NCBI RefSeq assembly: GCF_002443295.1
Contig: NZ_BAOS01000004.1
Span: 62,001-126,000, forward strand
DNA: 64,000 bases
Direction of reading: 5' to 3'
DNA from: Candidatus Scalindua japonica
Lineage (GTDB): Bacteria; Planctomycetota; Brocadiia; Brocadiales; Scalinduaceae
The stretch's first letter is position 1, and each line of letters starts with the position of its first letter. Positions 27,601 to 36,865 of this stretch are shown here, one piece after another. The notes under the pieces were generated by a model, which worked only from the letters and a program-made list of their open reading frames with translations, was not told the DNA's origin and searched no databases. Position numbers and translations under genes: made by a program.

Positions 27601-27689
27601 CATCCATTCTTAAGTAAAGTATGGTGGTAATGTTGACCCCACATCTATTGCTGGTTAATAACCACTAACCAAGATGTGACTCTCTTTTT

Positions 27690-27726
27690 CAACCTGTTTT
27701 ATGCTGCTACCGTGTCCGTTGAGCAT
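27690..27726 (-). pseudogene. Echo of the cobD 5' end
   Basis: The complement reads ATGCTCAACGGACACGG..., encoding MLNGHGSSIKQ, very like the cobD start (MLNGHGGNIKQ). Similarity ends after about 12 codons and a stop follows soon. A relic of duplication or of a recombination event. Confidence 0.6.
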
Positions 27727-27996
27727 TTCCCTAACCATAAAATGAATTTATTTAAAATAAAGAAGCATTTTAAATGCTAGACGATATAAAAACAATCTAA
27801 TTTTCATTCATTCCATAATTCAGCCAGTGGCAGAATGAATCCATGAGACTTGTTACCATCTACCACATTTTTTGCTCATTTATTATCCATATCTCAGGAG
27901 TAAAATAAAACTAAATTGACAAAAAAAGAAACAAAGATAAAATCCAAATACATTTACTAATATGTTTATTAAGCGTTCGAAACCAAACTACAAGCA

Positions 27997-28253
27997 ATGC
28001 CTATTCTAAGCAGATTTTTTGGAATTGTGATTGCCATGTACTGGCGTGATCATGCACCACCGCATTTTCATGCTAAATATGGAGAGTAAGAGGTTATTGT
28101 TGAGATTGAGACAGGAAAGGTTACCGGTAACAATCTAAACGTGCTCTGTCTATGGTCAAAGAATGGCTGAGACTCCATAAAGAAGAGTTGATGAATGATT
28201 GGCAACTGGCAGAGCAAAATAAACCATTAAAAAAAATTGATCCTTTGGAGTAA
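27997..28253 (+). pseudogene. DUF4160 gene with stop and frameshift
   Basis: Starts MPILSRFFGIVIAMYWRDH and continues PPHFHAKYGE, a TAA, EVIVEIETGKVTG, then a frame change into RALSMVKEWLRLHKEEL and NDWQLAEQNKPLKKIDPLE with TAA at 28251-28253. All DUF4160 landmarks are present, so the gene was whole until recently. It is followed 3 bp later by its usual partner, DUF2442. Confidence 0.85.
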
Positions 28254-28256
28254 CGA

Positions 28257-28502
28257 ATGATCCTTCACGTTAAAGAGGCAAAATATATACATGGCTATGT
28301 TATTTGGTTAAAGTTCAATGATGGTACAAAAGGAGAAGTCGATTTAAAAGATGAACTTTATGGTGAAGTATTTGAACCATTGAAGGAAATAGATAAGTTT
28401 AAGAAATTCAAGGGTGATTCTGAACTGGAAACAGTTGTCTGGGATAATGGAGCTGATATGGCACCTGAATTCTTATATAACAAAATGTCAATCCTGACAT
28501 AA
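28257..28502 (+). CDS. DUF2442 domain protein
   Basis: 81 aa, intact. WLKFNDGTKGEVDLKDEL and the end VVWDNGADMAPEFLYNK match DUF2442. It normally pairs with DUF4160, here an upstream pseudogene, so it may be losing its function. A second such broken pair is at 5953-6330. No biochemical role is known. Confidence 0.85.
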   Translation: MILHVKEAKYIHGYVIWLKFNDGTKGEVDLKDELYGEVFEPLKEIDKFKKFKGDSELETVVWDNGADMAPEFLYNKMSILT

Positions 28503-28738
28503 TCTTTTCTCTACCGCTGTAACAATTAAGCTGTGTATATTGCGAATCAAGGAAGGTATATATATCACATGAAAAAGAAACTACCCAGGTTTACAAGTGA
28601 AGACAGAGAAAGTGTTGGGCAGAGCAGGATTCTCAAAGGCCTTTCGACCCACCACCCGATCATCATCATGTATGACAAATACATGTGCTGCATCTATGAC
28701 CGTCACCCCTTCCGCTTTATGAGCAAACGTAAGTGGGA
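28503..28738. other. No supported gene
   Basis: A 82-codon open frame at 28533-28781 contains MKKKLPRFTSEDRE, which resembles the N-terminus of CopG/BrnA antitoxins, but the rest does not. I read it as a relic. Confidence 0.4.
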
Positions 28739-29788
28739 TTACGTGATGTTATATTTATCTTTAAGTTGTACTGTTAACTGATGAGTTAGTGTCATTGCCT
28801 TCTCCGCTTCTTCTAATGGCATAGTGCCTGTACCGCAGCTTGGAGTGATCAGTGAATTCTCGATAATCAGTTTCCTGTCAATTCCAAAGCCTGTTAAAGT
28901 GTCAACGGCAGATACCATCTTTCCCATCAAGTCATCTATAGTTGCTTCTTTAATACTATCTGTAGTTGGAACAATCCCCCACGCCAGAATTCCTCCTCGT
29001 TCAAGAAACGCCCGGACTTCGTTTTTGTAAATGAGCATAGTGTCCATGTAACCGAACGCGTCAAAATTTATAATGTCTACCTGTGTCTCCATTAACATTG
29101 TCCAGTCAGTATTGCCGCAACAGTGGATGCCTGAAAGCGAGTCTCGATTATGAATTGCCAGAAATATCTCATTTAAAGATTCAACAATCTGCTCTTTTTT
29201 TAAACTGGCAAACGCGGAACCGTAGCTCGAAAGATATGGTTCATCCAGAAAAATAATCCTTGGTAATCCAAATTCTGAATATTGATCAAGCTGCCAACAC
29301 GCCTTCATAGTAAGCAGCTTGACTATTACATCGAAAAGTACAGGGTTGTGGAGTACGGCTATCTGTTCCGGACTCTTTAATGAACCCGCCAGTGTTATTG
29401 GCCCAACTATCTGCCCTTTGATAGCCCGGAGACTTTCAGGCCTCTTCTCCTTAAGGAGGTTGACCATATTTGAAAAACCGAGAGCATGGTTATCACTTAT
29501 TGGAAACAGCCCGGGATCTTCTGATAGAAATTTATAATAAAATTTTTCCAGCTCATCAGTACTGTCTTCAGGCATATCGATATATACACTCTTCTTCTTC
29601 TGATCAATCTTCAGAAATGGAAGCCCTTCAGTGTACTGTACCAGCATCTCTTCCCTCATATCTCTCTCCGGTAGTTGAGGCCAGCACGGTACCTCCGGAA
29701 GAGTCCTCAGAATAAGATTACACGCATCTTCAACGTTGTTATGAGGATAGCTACCTATTGCTGTAGCTGAAAAATTTCCATTAAACAA
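28739..29788 (-). CDS. Core-type cobalamin-independent methionine synthase-like protein
   Basis: 349 aa from a TTG at 29788, chosen because GGAG lies 7 bases upstream and family similarity starts just after it (ATAIGSYPH). The protein is one UroD/MetE barrel: GPITLAGS and FLDEPYL in the middle, candidate zinc ligands HCCGNTDW (His-x-Cys) and CGTGTM near the end. It lacks the N-terminal half of classical MetE, like the short core-MetE proteins of anaerobes that may use a corrinoid protein as methyl donor. Methionine synthesis is likely but the donor is not shown. Confidence 0.75.
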   Translation of the reverse strand: MFNGNFSATAIGSYPHNNVEDACNLILRTLPEVPCWPQLPERDMREEMLVQYTEGLPFLKIDQKKKSVYIDMPEDSTDELEKFYYKFLSEDPGLFPISDNHALGFSNMVNLLKEKRPESLRAIKGQIVGPITLAGSLKSPEQIAVLHNPVLFDVIVKLLTMKACWQLDQYSEFGLPRIIFLDEPYLSSYGSAFASLKKEQIVESLNEIFLAIHNRDSLSGIHCCGNTDWTMLMETQVDIINFDAFGYMDTMLIYKNEVRAFLERGGILAWGIVPTTDSIKEATIDDLMGKMVSAVDTLTGFGIDRKLIIENSLITPSCGTGTMPLEEAEKAMTLTHQLTVQLKDKYNIT

Positions 29789-29923
29789 TTTTTTACTCCA
29801 TGAAAAAGTATAAATACTCAATAAGCTGGAGAAAACAATAAATTTATAACCTCCCCCTTTCCCCTCCTTCTTAAGGGGCATTAAAGAGGAAGATATCCTC
29901 GCTTTCGTGAGGGTACCAGATAA

Positions 29924-30661
29924 TTATAAATCCTTAAACTTCTCTCTTACTTCATCGATCTTCCCGCAAGTCATTTTGCCCTCTGTACATGGGCCTGAGA
30001 TGCAATTTGGGCCTGATTTGGAGAAAATACCGGATACTATATTTCTTACTAGTTTTAGCATTTCAGTAGCAAGCTCCCTTATTTCCCATTGAGCACGATT
30101 ACAGCATCTGACACTGAAGAAATGGAGCAGTTCTCTGGCATTCATTGTGACTATGATTTTGGTTTCTGCAGCATTCGGAAGAAGAAAGCGGGCGTCTTCA
30201 TTCGATTTTTCTCCGGAATCCCCTAATGCTTCTACCAGTTCATCATACCATTTCTGTATGTCCCTCATTTTATCTTGAAACCACTCTTTTTTCCCGGCAT
30301 TTATAATAGCCGGTGGTATAATGAAATCAAATGTATCTTCTCCACGCAGGTCTTTACTGTGTTCGCCCACATATCTCTGGCTTTGTTGAGAATACGATGC
30401 TATTCTGTGTCTGACAAGCTGGTGGGAGCAGCCTCTGGATATTCCTTCGATACCAAAATTGAACGACACATGCTCAAGAGGAGACATATGTCCCATTTGA
30501 AGAAGCTTTTCAATAAACTTTTTATTGTCTGACCTCTCAATTTTTTCTTTTAGTTCCTCTAAGGAACTTGGGCTATAGCACAGTTTGGCTGCATGGGCGA
30601 TTAAATCTTCAGGATCTTTTGTATGATTCAATAAAATAACTTTTAGATTGGATTGTCCCAT
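29924..30661 (-). CDS. thyX: FAD-dependent thymidylate synthase
   Basis: 245 aa. The ThyX signature RHRxxSxxxxSxR is present as RHRIASYSQQSQR (84-96). The enzyme makes dTMP from dUMP with methylene-tetrahydrofolate and NADPH. The C-terminal ~20 residues contain extra cysteines (GPNCISGPC, CGK). The length is within the family range. Confidence 0.95.
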   Translation of the reverse strand: MGQSNLKVILLNHTKDPEDLIAHAAKLCYSPSSLEELKEKIERSDNKKFIEKLLQMGHMSPLEHVSFNFGIEGISRGCSHQLVRHRIASYSQQSQRYVGEHSKDLRGEDTFDFIIPPAIINAGKKEWFQDKMRDIQKWYDELVEALGDSGEKSNEDARFLLPNAAETKIIVTMNARELLHFFSVRCCNRAQWEIRELATEMLKLVRNIVSGIFSKSGPNCISGPCTEGKMTCGKIDEVREKFKDL

Positions 30662-30708
30662 ATTTGAACTGTTTAAACCGCTTTAGCCGTTTAAACTGTT
30701 GTTATTAT

Positions 30709-31236
30709 TTAAAATTCAATGCCCTTTTGAGCTTTTATGCCTCTGGAATATTGGTGCTTGATTTCTAGCATTTCAGTAACTAAATCAGCTTTATCAACCA
30801 CCTCTTTGTGAGCATTCCTTCCAGTTAAGATTATATGGAGTCGCTTTGGTTTTTTTTCGAGTAATGATAACACATTATCAACTGATAACAGGCCATAGTC
30901 TATGACATAGTTGATCTCATCCAGTATTACCATATCATATTTATCTGAATAGACCTCAATCTCTGCTTCTTCCCATGATTTGTTAATATTTTCTAACGCT
31001 TCATTGTCACTTAATTTTGAATTTGAACAAACAAACCCTTTTCCCAGAGGTTTAATCTGGAAATCGGGACCGAGCCTTTTTATTGATTCCAGTTCGCCAT
31101 AGTCCCAGGTTCCCTTAATAAACTGGATCATCAATACTTTCAGCCCCTGTCCAACAGCCCTTAATGCTTGACCCATTGAAGCCGTTGTTTTCCCTTTTCC
31201 GTTACCAGTGTATACCATTATCAGTCCATTCTTCAT
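30709..31236 (-). CDS. cobO: Cob(I)alamin / cob(I)yrinate adenosyltransferase
   Basis: 175 aa from ATG 31236 (an in-frame GTG three codons upstream is possible). Walker A GNGKGKTT at residues 11-18, QFIKGTWDYGE and the DEINYVIDYG motif identify the CobO/BtuR type. It transfers adenosyl from ATP to Co(I) corrinoid. cobD is about 5 kb away, and the nearby MetE-like gene may also touch corrinoid metabolism. No cobalamin riboswitch is visible upstream. Confidence 0.93.
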   Translation of the reverse strand: MKNGLIMVYTGNGKGKTTASMGQALRAVGQGLKVLMIQFIKGTWDYGELESIKRLGPDFQIKPLGKGFVCSNSKLSDNEALENINKSWEEAEIEVYSDKYDMVILDEINYVIDYGLLSVDNVLSLLEKKPKRLHIILTGRNAHKEVVDKADLVTEMLEIKHQYSRGIKAQKGIEF

Positions 31237-31451
31237 TACATCCACAATAAATCACATGATTAATGATATTGCAAGTTCTTTTTGTTTTTTGCCCGCATTT
31301 TAGAATGGATTTAGAAATTCCTTTTATGTATAATTACAAATCTAATTAATAAGTTTATGTGTCATACAAAAACTTATCTATTTGTCTTAATAAAAGTTCT
31401 GCAATCAAAAACGTTTAATAGTTAATACAGCAGAAAGGTGTAAATTTTTTT
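31237..31451. promoter_or_regulatory. Divergent intergenic region between cobO and the NnrS-like gene
   Basis: 215 bp, AT-rich; promoters for both genes must lie here. AGAAAGGTG precedes the plus-strand ATG. No clear FNR- or NsrR-type box was found by eye. Confidence 0.4.
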
Positions 31452-33542
31452 ATGGATCAGAATAACTATACGATTACAAAGGATATGATCGTCAATGACG
31501 TTGTATTGATATATCCTCAAACTAATGAAATATTCACCAAATATGGTGTAGACACATGTTGTGGTGGTATACAAAGCATAGAAAAAACTGCTGCCGCCTG
31601 TAACGTCAAACTGGATGAGGTCTTAAAGACTTTGAATGAGGTAATACCTAAACCTGAACCGGAAGAAGTCAAGGCAGTTGAAGAGGTTAAAACTGAAGCT
31701 ACTGCCGCTCCATCTGTTTCGGACACTCCAGAGTCAACGTCTGGCAGTGAAATAACAGGAAATACAACGGTAAAAGACATTATTAAGCACAACCCTGAAA
31801 CTAAAGGTGTCTTTACAAAATACGGATTACTTGAGTGTGGTGGCGAGTACGGCCCTGAAGAGGCGATTTATTTTTTTGCCAGAGTGCATAACGTTGATCC
31901 TGACAACTTGATTAAAGAGCTCAATGATGTTATCCATGGAAAGGTTGCTGCGCCTGATGTTGATGCAGATGAAGCGGATTACGCATATGAAAATATTTAT
32001 GAGAAGTTTATAAAGACTGCAATTATTATTGCTTTATCTACCGGGTGCGTTTATGGAGCATTTATTTTGTTCTATATGGGCATCCAGCGCTCGCTTTATT
32101 CGGTTCCAAAGGTTTTAATTGAAACACATGGCCACACGCAGATCTTTGGCTGGTGCGGGTTATTTATTATGGGTGTATCGTATTTTGTTCTTCCGAGATT
32201 CTATGCAGTCCGTATTTATAGTGGGAAACTCGCCAATTTGTCTTTCTATCTAATGGTTACGGGTATTTTCCTGGTATTTACTTACAGATCTCTCTTGCCG
32301 ATAAATAACCATTATTTCATTAAGTCGTTAATCCTGACAGGATGTATCTTTGAAGTTTTAGCTGTTATCATATTCCTGATCGTAGCGGTTAAAACAGTAC
32401 TCTCCGCTGAAAAGCAGGAGTTGGAAACATACGAAACTTTTCTGATTTCCGGGTATCTATGGTTTCTTATCGTAACGATGGCACACGCCTTTATAGTATT
32501 TTACATGCTGTCTGTTGATGAAACAGTTTTGCCTCACTCCGTGATTTATCCACTTCGTCATATACAAGTTGTAGGGTTCATAACACTGGTAATCTTTGGT
32601 GTAATCAGTAGAACATTACCTGCTTTTTTAGGTTTGAAAACACCAAATGCGAAGATGAACCTGATTATTATGTTTATGTTAAATGCTGCCGTCCTCGTCA
32701 GGGCAGTATCCCAGCCTCTGATGGTTTACTATGCTGATGTCAGTAATATGCCATTTTATTACGTATTTAATACACTGTACTTCACTTCAGGTTGTGTTGA
32801 ACTGATTTCAGTCTTTTTGTTCCTGTATAACTTGAATATTCTTTCAAAACCGGAAGTTGATTTTTCAGGTATGGAGATTGAAAAGAGTTATGAAAAGTTT
32901 ATATGGGCAGGGCTTTTCTGGTTGATTTTTGCTGAGATTGCAATGATAGTTTTTACCTTCCAGGAGTCATTTACCGATGTACCTGTTTCACACGCCTTTA
33001 TGGGGTCTTATAGACACGCGATTACTGTAGGATTTGTCACAATGATGATCTTTGGTTTTGCATCGAGAATAATACCTATAAGTCAGGGTATTAAGCTCCA
33101 TAGTTACTCATTGTTAACAGTCACTTTCATACTGATTAATATCGGCAGTGTTGTAAGAGTTGTTTTTCAACCGCTTGCTGTGCATACTGGATCGGTTCCT
33201 GCTTACATGGTAATGGGAATAAGCGGCTTTATAGAAAGTGTGGCTATTCTATTATTTGGAATTAATATCTGGAAAACTATGAGTGCTGGAAAGCGGCAAG
33301 GTTCTGAAGAAGAAGGCCATGACAAGATAACCACAGTTACTGCAAAAACCAACGTATATCATCTTATAAAGCAACATCCTAAAACAATAGACATTCTGGT
33401 AAACAAGGGTTTTACACAGCTTAAGAACCCGATTTTAAGAAACACAATGACCAGGGCTGTTAATCTGGCCCAGGCGACAAAAATGCATCATACCAACTTG
33501 GACCAATTATTGAAAGAGTTGAACGATTATCTCAAGTCCTGA
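31452..33542 (+). CDS. RIC/DUF1858 - NnrS-like multi-domain membrane protein
   Basis: 696 aa. Residues 1-65 are a DUF542 (ScdA/RIC N-terminal) domain with the CC motif YGVDTCCGG. About 105-165 are a second domain of the same helical type (KYGLLECGGE). Residues about 190-600 hold some twelve transmembrane helices in two similar halves with NnrS-like phrases: HGHTQIFGWCGLFIMG, PLRHIQVVGF, YRHAITVGFVTMMIFGFASRIIP. A third DUF1858-like domain closes the protein (640-696). NnrS is a haem- and copper-linked protein relieving nitric-oxide stress, and RIC repairs NO-damaged Fe-S centres. The fusion suggests an NO-linked membrane function; this is inference. Confidence 0.82.
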   Translation: MDQNNYTITKDMIVNDVVLIYPQTNEIFTKYGVDTCCGGIQSIEKTAAACNVKLDEVLKTLNEVIPKPEPEEVKAVEEVKTEATAAPSVSDTPESTSGSEITGNTTVKDIIKHNPETKGVFTKYGLLECGGEYGPEEAIYFFARVHNVDPDNLIKELNDVIHGKVAAPDVDADEADYAYENIYEKFIKTAIIIALSTGCVYGAFILFYMGIQRSLYSVPKVLIETHGHTQIFGWCGLFIMGVSYFVLPRFYAVRIYSGKLANLSFYLMVTGIFLVFTYRSLLPINNHYFIKSLILTGCIFEVLAVIIFLIVAVKTVLSAEKQELETYETFLISGYLWFLIVTMAHAFIVFYMLSVDETVLPHSVIYPLRHIQVVGFITLVIFGVISRTLPAFLGLKTPNAKMNLIIMFMLNAAVLVRAVSQPLMVYYADVSNMPFYYVFNTLYFTSGCVELISVFLFLYNLNILSKPEVDFSGMEIEKSYEKFIWAGLFWLIFAEIAMIVFTFQESFTDVPVSHAFMGSYRHAITVGFVTMMIFGFASRIIPISQGIKLHSYSLLTVTFILINIGSVVRVVFQPLAVHTGSVPAYMVMGISGFIESVAILLFGINIWKTMSAGKRQGSEEEGHDKITTVTAKTNVYHLIKQHPKTIDILVNKGFTQLKNPILRNTMTRAVNLAQATKMHHTNLDQLLKELNDYLKS

Positions 33543-33651
33543 GTACATTGTAATTCACTGAAGGCGTGTGGGAAAGTAACGCTGCTGTAACGTCATTAGT
33601 TGTGATTGTGCCAGAATGTTGCCTTTGATTGTGTTGATAACTTCATCATTA

Positions 33652-34458
33652 CTAAAAATTGACCTGGCAGAATTCTTCGTAATCTATTAACTCTTTTATT
33701 GTCGGGCTATCTCCACACATCGGGCATGCGGGGTTACGCTGTATTTTTAGTTTTTTAAAGTCCATGCTTAGTGAATCATATAGAAGAAGTTTTCCATTTA
33801 GAAGTTCTCCCTTTCCGAGCTGAAGCTTAATAACCTCTGTTGCCTGTACGACTCCTATGATTCCGGCAATTATACCCAGCACTCCAGCCTCTTGACAGGA
33901 CGGGACTAAATCAGGTGGAGGTGGTGTTTCATAAAGGCAACGATAGCACGGGCCCTTGCCGGGGAGAATTGTAGTTGCCTGGCCATCGAATCTGAAGATA
34001 GAACCATGTGACAACGGTTTGCCCAGCATAACACAGGCATCGTTTACAAGATATCTGGTTGGGAAATTATCCGATCCGTCCAGGATTACATCATAATCCT
34101 TGATAATATCAATTATATTTTCTGAATTAAGACGAACTTTATAAGGAACCACCTCAACATCAGGATTTAAAGCTTCAAGAGTCTCTTTTGCGGACTGGGC
34201 CTTAGAATGATCAACATCTTTTGTTGAATGCAGTATCTGCCTCTGCAAATTTGAAAAATCTACAACGTCATCATCAGAAATGCCAATTTTACCAATACCT
34301 GCCGCAGCAAGATAAAATGCGGCAGGTGAACCCAGCCCACCTGCCCCAACGAGAAACACCTTTGAATCTAATAATTTCTTTTGTCCCTTCCCCCCTACCT
34401 CAGGCAAAATTATGTGCCTTGAATACCTCTTTATCTGCTCTTCAGTAAATTCTGACAT
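33652..34458 (-). CDS. moeB: MoeB/ThiF-family adenylyltransferase
   Basis: 268 aa E1-like enzyme. Nucleotide loop GAGGLGSPAA (37-46), FSNLQRQILH, LDGSDNFPTRYL (ATP and substrate), and zinc cysteines CYRC and CPMC. It activates the C-terminal Gly-Gly of a small sulfur carrier (MoaD or ThiS) by adenylation. With no thi or moa neighbours the carrier cannot be named. MoeB is the best symbol by length and by lack of a rhodanese domain. Confidence 0.88.
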   Translation of the reverse strand: MSEFTEEQIKRYSRHIILPEVGGKGQKKLLDSKVFLVGAGGLGSPAAFYLAAAGIGKIGISDDDVVDFSNLQRQILHSTKDVDHSKAQSAKETLEALNPDVEVVPYKVRLNSENIIDIIKDYDVILDGSDNFPTRYLVNDACVMLGKPLSHGSIFRFDGQATTILPGKGPCYRCLYETPPPPDLVPSCQEAGVLGIIAGIIGVVQATEVIKLQLGKGELLNGKLLLYDSLSMDFKKLKIQRNPACPMCGDSPTIKELIDYEEFCQVNF

Positions 34459-34587
34459 TTTCTATCCTTCTCTCTCAATAGTCTATCCGGTAATAAATCC
34501 TGAACATCCGATTTTCAATATGCGAATCAGGTAAAATCTCACTTGATAGTCAGTTTAACCATATGCCCTGGTGTATAAATAAAATAC

Positions 34588-36231
34588 CTAAAAAATATCT
34601 TTGTCTATTTTGATACTGTGTTTTTCAAGAATAGTGCCAAGAGTTGCATCCAAATTACCTAAAGATATTTGATAATCTACTAACGCGTTTGTGGATTTAC
34701 CTTCCGCGATAGCAAGGTTCTCTTGGGCACGTATCACTTCCAGTACAGTAGATCTTCCAACCTTGAATTTCTTTTCTTCCGCTTGAAGCCTTTCCTGTGA
34801 TAACTCCTTTGCTTTCCTTGATGCCTTAATTCTTTCCTCATTCGTTTTGATCTGACGAACAGCTTTTCTTACTTCCACCACTATTTCCTGCTCTATTTTC
34901 CTGGTACTGTAAACTGATTGCTTCTGTTCTAATACGGCATTTGTATATTTGCTTCTCGCCTCACGGTTTCCTAAAGGAACTTCTACTGTAAGCCCGAAGA
35001 ACTCATCCTGGAATTTCTCTGAAAAAGCAGAGTCAATAGCATTTCCAAAATCCCCGGCCATTCCACGATAGCGAATCCCAGCCTCAATATCCAGCCTGGG
35101 TAGTAACTGGTTTTTCTGTTGTCTTACTTTAATTGTAGCATTTTTAATATCTAATCCTCGTGCGGAATATTCCGGTCTGTTTGCAAGTGCAATATTAATA
35201 GAGTCGTCCAGTGATACTTTCTTAATCCCATCTGAAGCCATATCCAAAGGTATAATTGAAATATCTGAAAAGAGATCATCATGTTGTAAATTCATAATCA
35301 GCTTCAAGTCATCTTCTTTATCCTTAATATCGTTTTCGGCAACTACAACACCCTCTATCTGGCTTGCAACACCTTCCTCTGCCACCAATAGTTCAATGGG
35401 AGCTAAAGTACCAACTTCAACCTGTATCTTATTCTTTTTCAACAGGTCCTCAGCTCTTTCCAGAGACTTTCGCCTTACCCTCAGTGCTTCAACAGCCTTT
35501 ACAAGCTCCCAATAAGCTTTTTGTGCAGTATTGATAACGTCGATAGCGGTCTCTTTAAGTTCTAAGATAGATTTTTTTTTATCATTTCTGGCGATATATA
35601 TATTGCTTCTATTGTAGAAAATACCGGCATCCTTTAAAAGAGGTTGGCTGACTTTCGCCTCCAGTGTCGCAGTTGACATTGGGTTCAATGTCTGAAATGT
35701 AGCAGGATCAATAAAATTGCGCAATAAAAGATTGAAGTCTAAAGTGATCTTTGCACCGGTTTCAATTGATTTTTCAATTGTGGCATTTAAATCATTATTA
35801 TCATTTAATCTCTGTATTACACCGGAAGTACCGGTTATCAATGTATTGGACCTTGGCTCTTCTCTGACATCTCTATTCCCTGTAATTGTTAATATTGGAT
35901 CAAACACCGATTTTGCGACAGCAATGTCATTATCTTTGATTTTTGGATCTGTTTTAGCAATTCTGATATCATAGTTGTTGTTCAAAGCAAGGATCATTGA
36001 GTCCTTTAATGTCAGTTTAAGAAATTTTAAATCTTGCATGTTAATCTCTACATCAGATCCCATCTCTTCATCATAGTTATCTATTGCTTCTATTTTATCT
36101 GAAGGAGATACTTTCAGTATATCACTGAGCGCTTCAACATAGGTATTCTTTGCTTCCACGCTAAGCACCGGATATATAAGTATAGTGAGAAGAAAAAGAA
36201 TCGTCAGTATTTTTTTTATTTTAATATACAT
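34588..36231 (-). CDS. TolC-family outer-membrane factor
   Basis: 547 aa with a signal peptide (hydrophobic about 8-24). Two repeats of long coiled-coil helices with beta strands are typical of outer-membrane efflux proteins: LKDSMILALNNNYDIRIAK in the first, VSLDDSINIALANRPEY in the second, and a late QERLQAEEKKFKVGRST. It would form a trimeric channel for efflux or secretion. The inner-membrane partners are not adjacent. It is the last gene of the minus-strand cluster, 7 bp after folE. Confidence 0.9.
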   Translation of the reverse strand: MYIKIKKILTILFLLTILIYPVLSVEAKNTYVEALSDILKVSPSDKIEAIDNYDEEMGSDVEINMQDLKFLKLTLKDSMILALNNNYDIRIAKTDPKIKDNDIAVAKSVFDPILTITGNRDVREEPRSNTLITGTSGVIQRLNDNNDLNATIEKSIETGAKITLDFNLLLRNFIDPATFQTLNPMSTATLEAKVSQPLLKDAGIFYNRSNIYIARNDKKKSILELKETAIDVINTAQKAYWELVKAVEALRVRRKSLERAEDLLKKNKIQVEVGTLAPIELLVAEEGVASQIEGVVVAENDIKDKEDDLKLIMNLQHDDLFSDISIIPLDMASDGIKKVSLDDSINIALANRPEYSARGLDIKNATIKVRQQKNQLLPRLDIEAGIRYRGMAGDFGNAIDSAFSEKFQDEFFGLTVEVPLGNREARSKYTNAVLEQKQSVYSTRKIEQEIVVEVRKAVRQIKTNEERIKASRKAKELSQERLQAEEKKFKVGRSTVLEVIRAQENLAIAEGKSTNALVDYQISLGNLDATLGTILEKHSIKIDKDIF

Positions 36232-36238
36232 TGTATAT

Positions 36239-36799
36239 TTATCTGCCCGTAATGAGGGCCATTGCCTCTGCTCTAGTAGCCGGGTTTTTTCTGAAAATAC
36301 CTCTTACTACAGACGTCTGGGCCTTACTACCGGCTTTTTTAACCCCTCTCATTGCCATGCATAGATGTTCTGCTTCAATGACAACCATTGCACCTTTTGG
36401 TCTGAGCGCTTTCATGATTGATTCCGCTATTGCCGTGGTAAGCCTCTCCTGTACCTGTAATTGTTTTGACTCTATTTCCACTACTCTAGCAAGTTTGCTT
36501 AAGCCGGTTACCCTTGGTCCATTCGGTATGTATGCGACATGAGCTTTTCCAATAAATGGCAACAAATGATGTTCACATACTGAAAAAAAGGAAATATCTT
36601 TCATTAAAACAATCTCATCATGATCTTCTGACTTTAAAACTTTTATCACTTTAGATGAGTCTGCACCGATCCCCGCGAAGATTTCTTCGCACATCTCAGC
36701 AACACGTTTTGGGGTGTCTTTCAAGCCTCCTCGTTCAGGATCTTCTCCAATCCCTTCAAGGAACAATTTGGTCGCCTTAATTATCTTTTTTTTGTCCAT
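36239..36799 (-). CDS. folE: GTP cyclohydrolase I
   Basis: 186 aa. Zinc ligands C75 (CEHH), H78 and C147 (EHLCM) are in place, with QVQERLT and the C-terminal [10 protein letters not shown] loop. It converts GTP to dihydroneopterin triphosphate, the first step of folate synthesis; folP (40550) lies in the same gene cluster. Confidence 0.95.
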   Translation of the reverse strand: MDKKKIIKATKLFLEGIGEDPERGGLKDTPKRVAEMCEEIFAGIGADSSKVIKVLKSEDHDEIVLMKDISFFSVCEHHLLPFIGKAHVAYIPNGPRVTGLSKLARVVEIESKQLQVQERLTTAIAESIMKALRPKGAMVVIEAEHLCMAMRGVKKAGSKAQTSVVRGIFRKNPATRAEAMALITGR

Positions 36800-36865
36800 T
36801 TCAATTACTATTCAATAAAATTATTAAAATTTCACTATAATAACACTGTTTTTTCTTGTCAAGAA

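Larger units (their letters stand above)
26853..27996. other. Region of repeats and broken genes
   Basis: No intact gene. It contains the MITE-like element (27110-27352), the CopG antitoxin pseudogene (27343-27600), the cobD-like 5' echo (27690-27726), and otherwise AT-rich sequence with nothing recognised. Confidence 0.6.
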
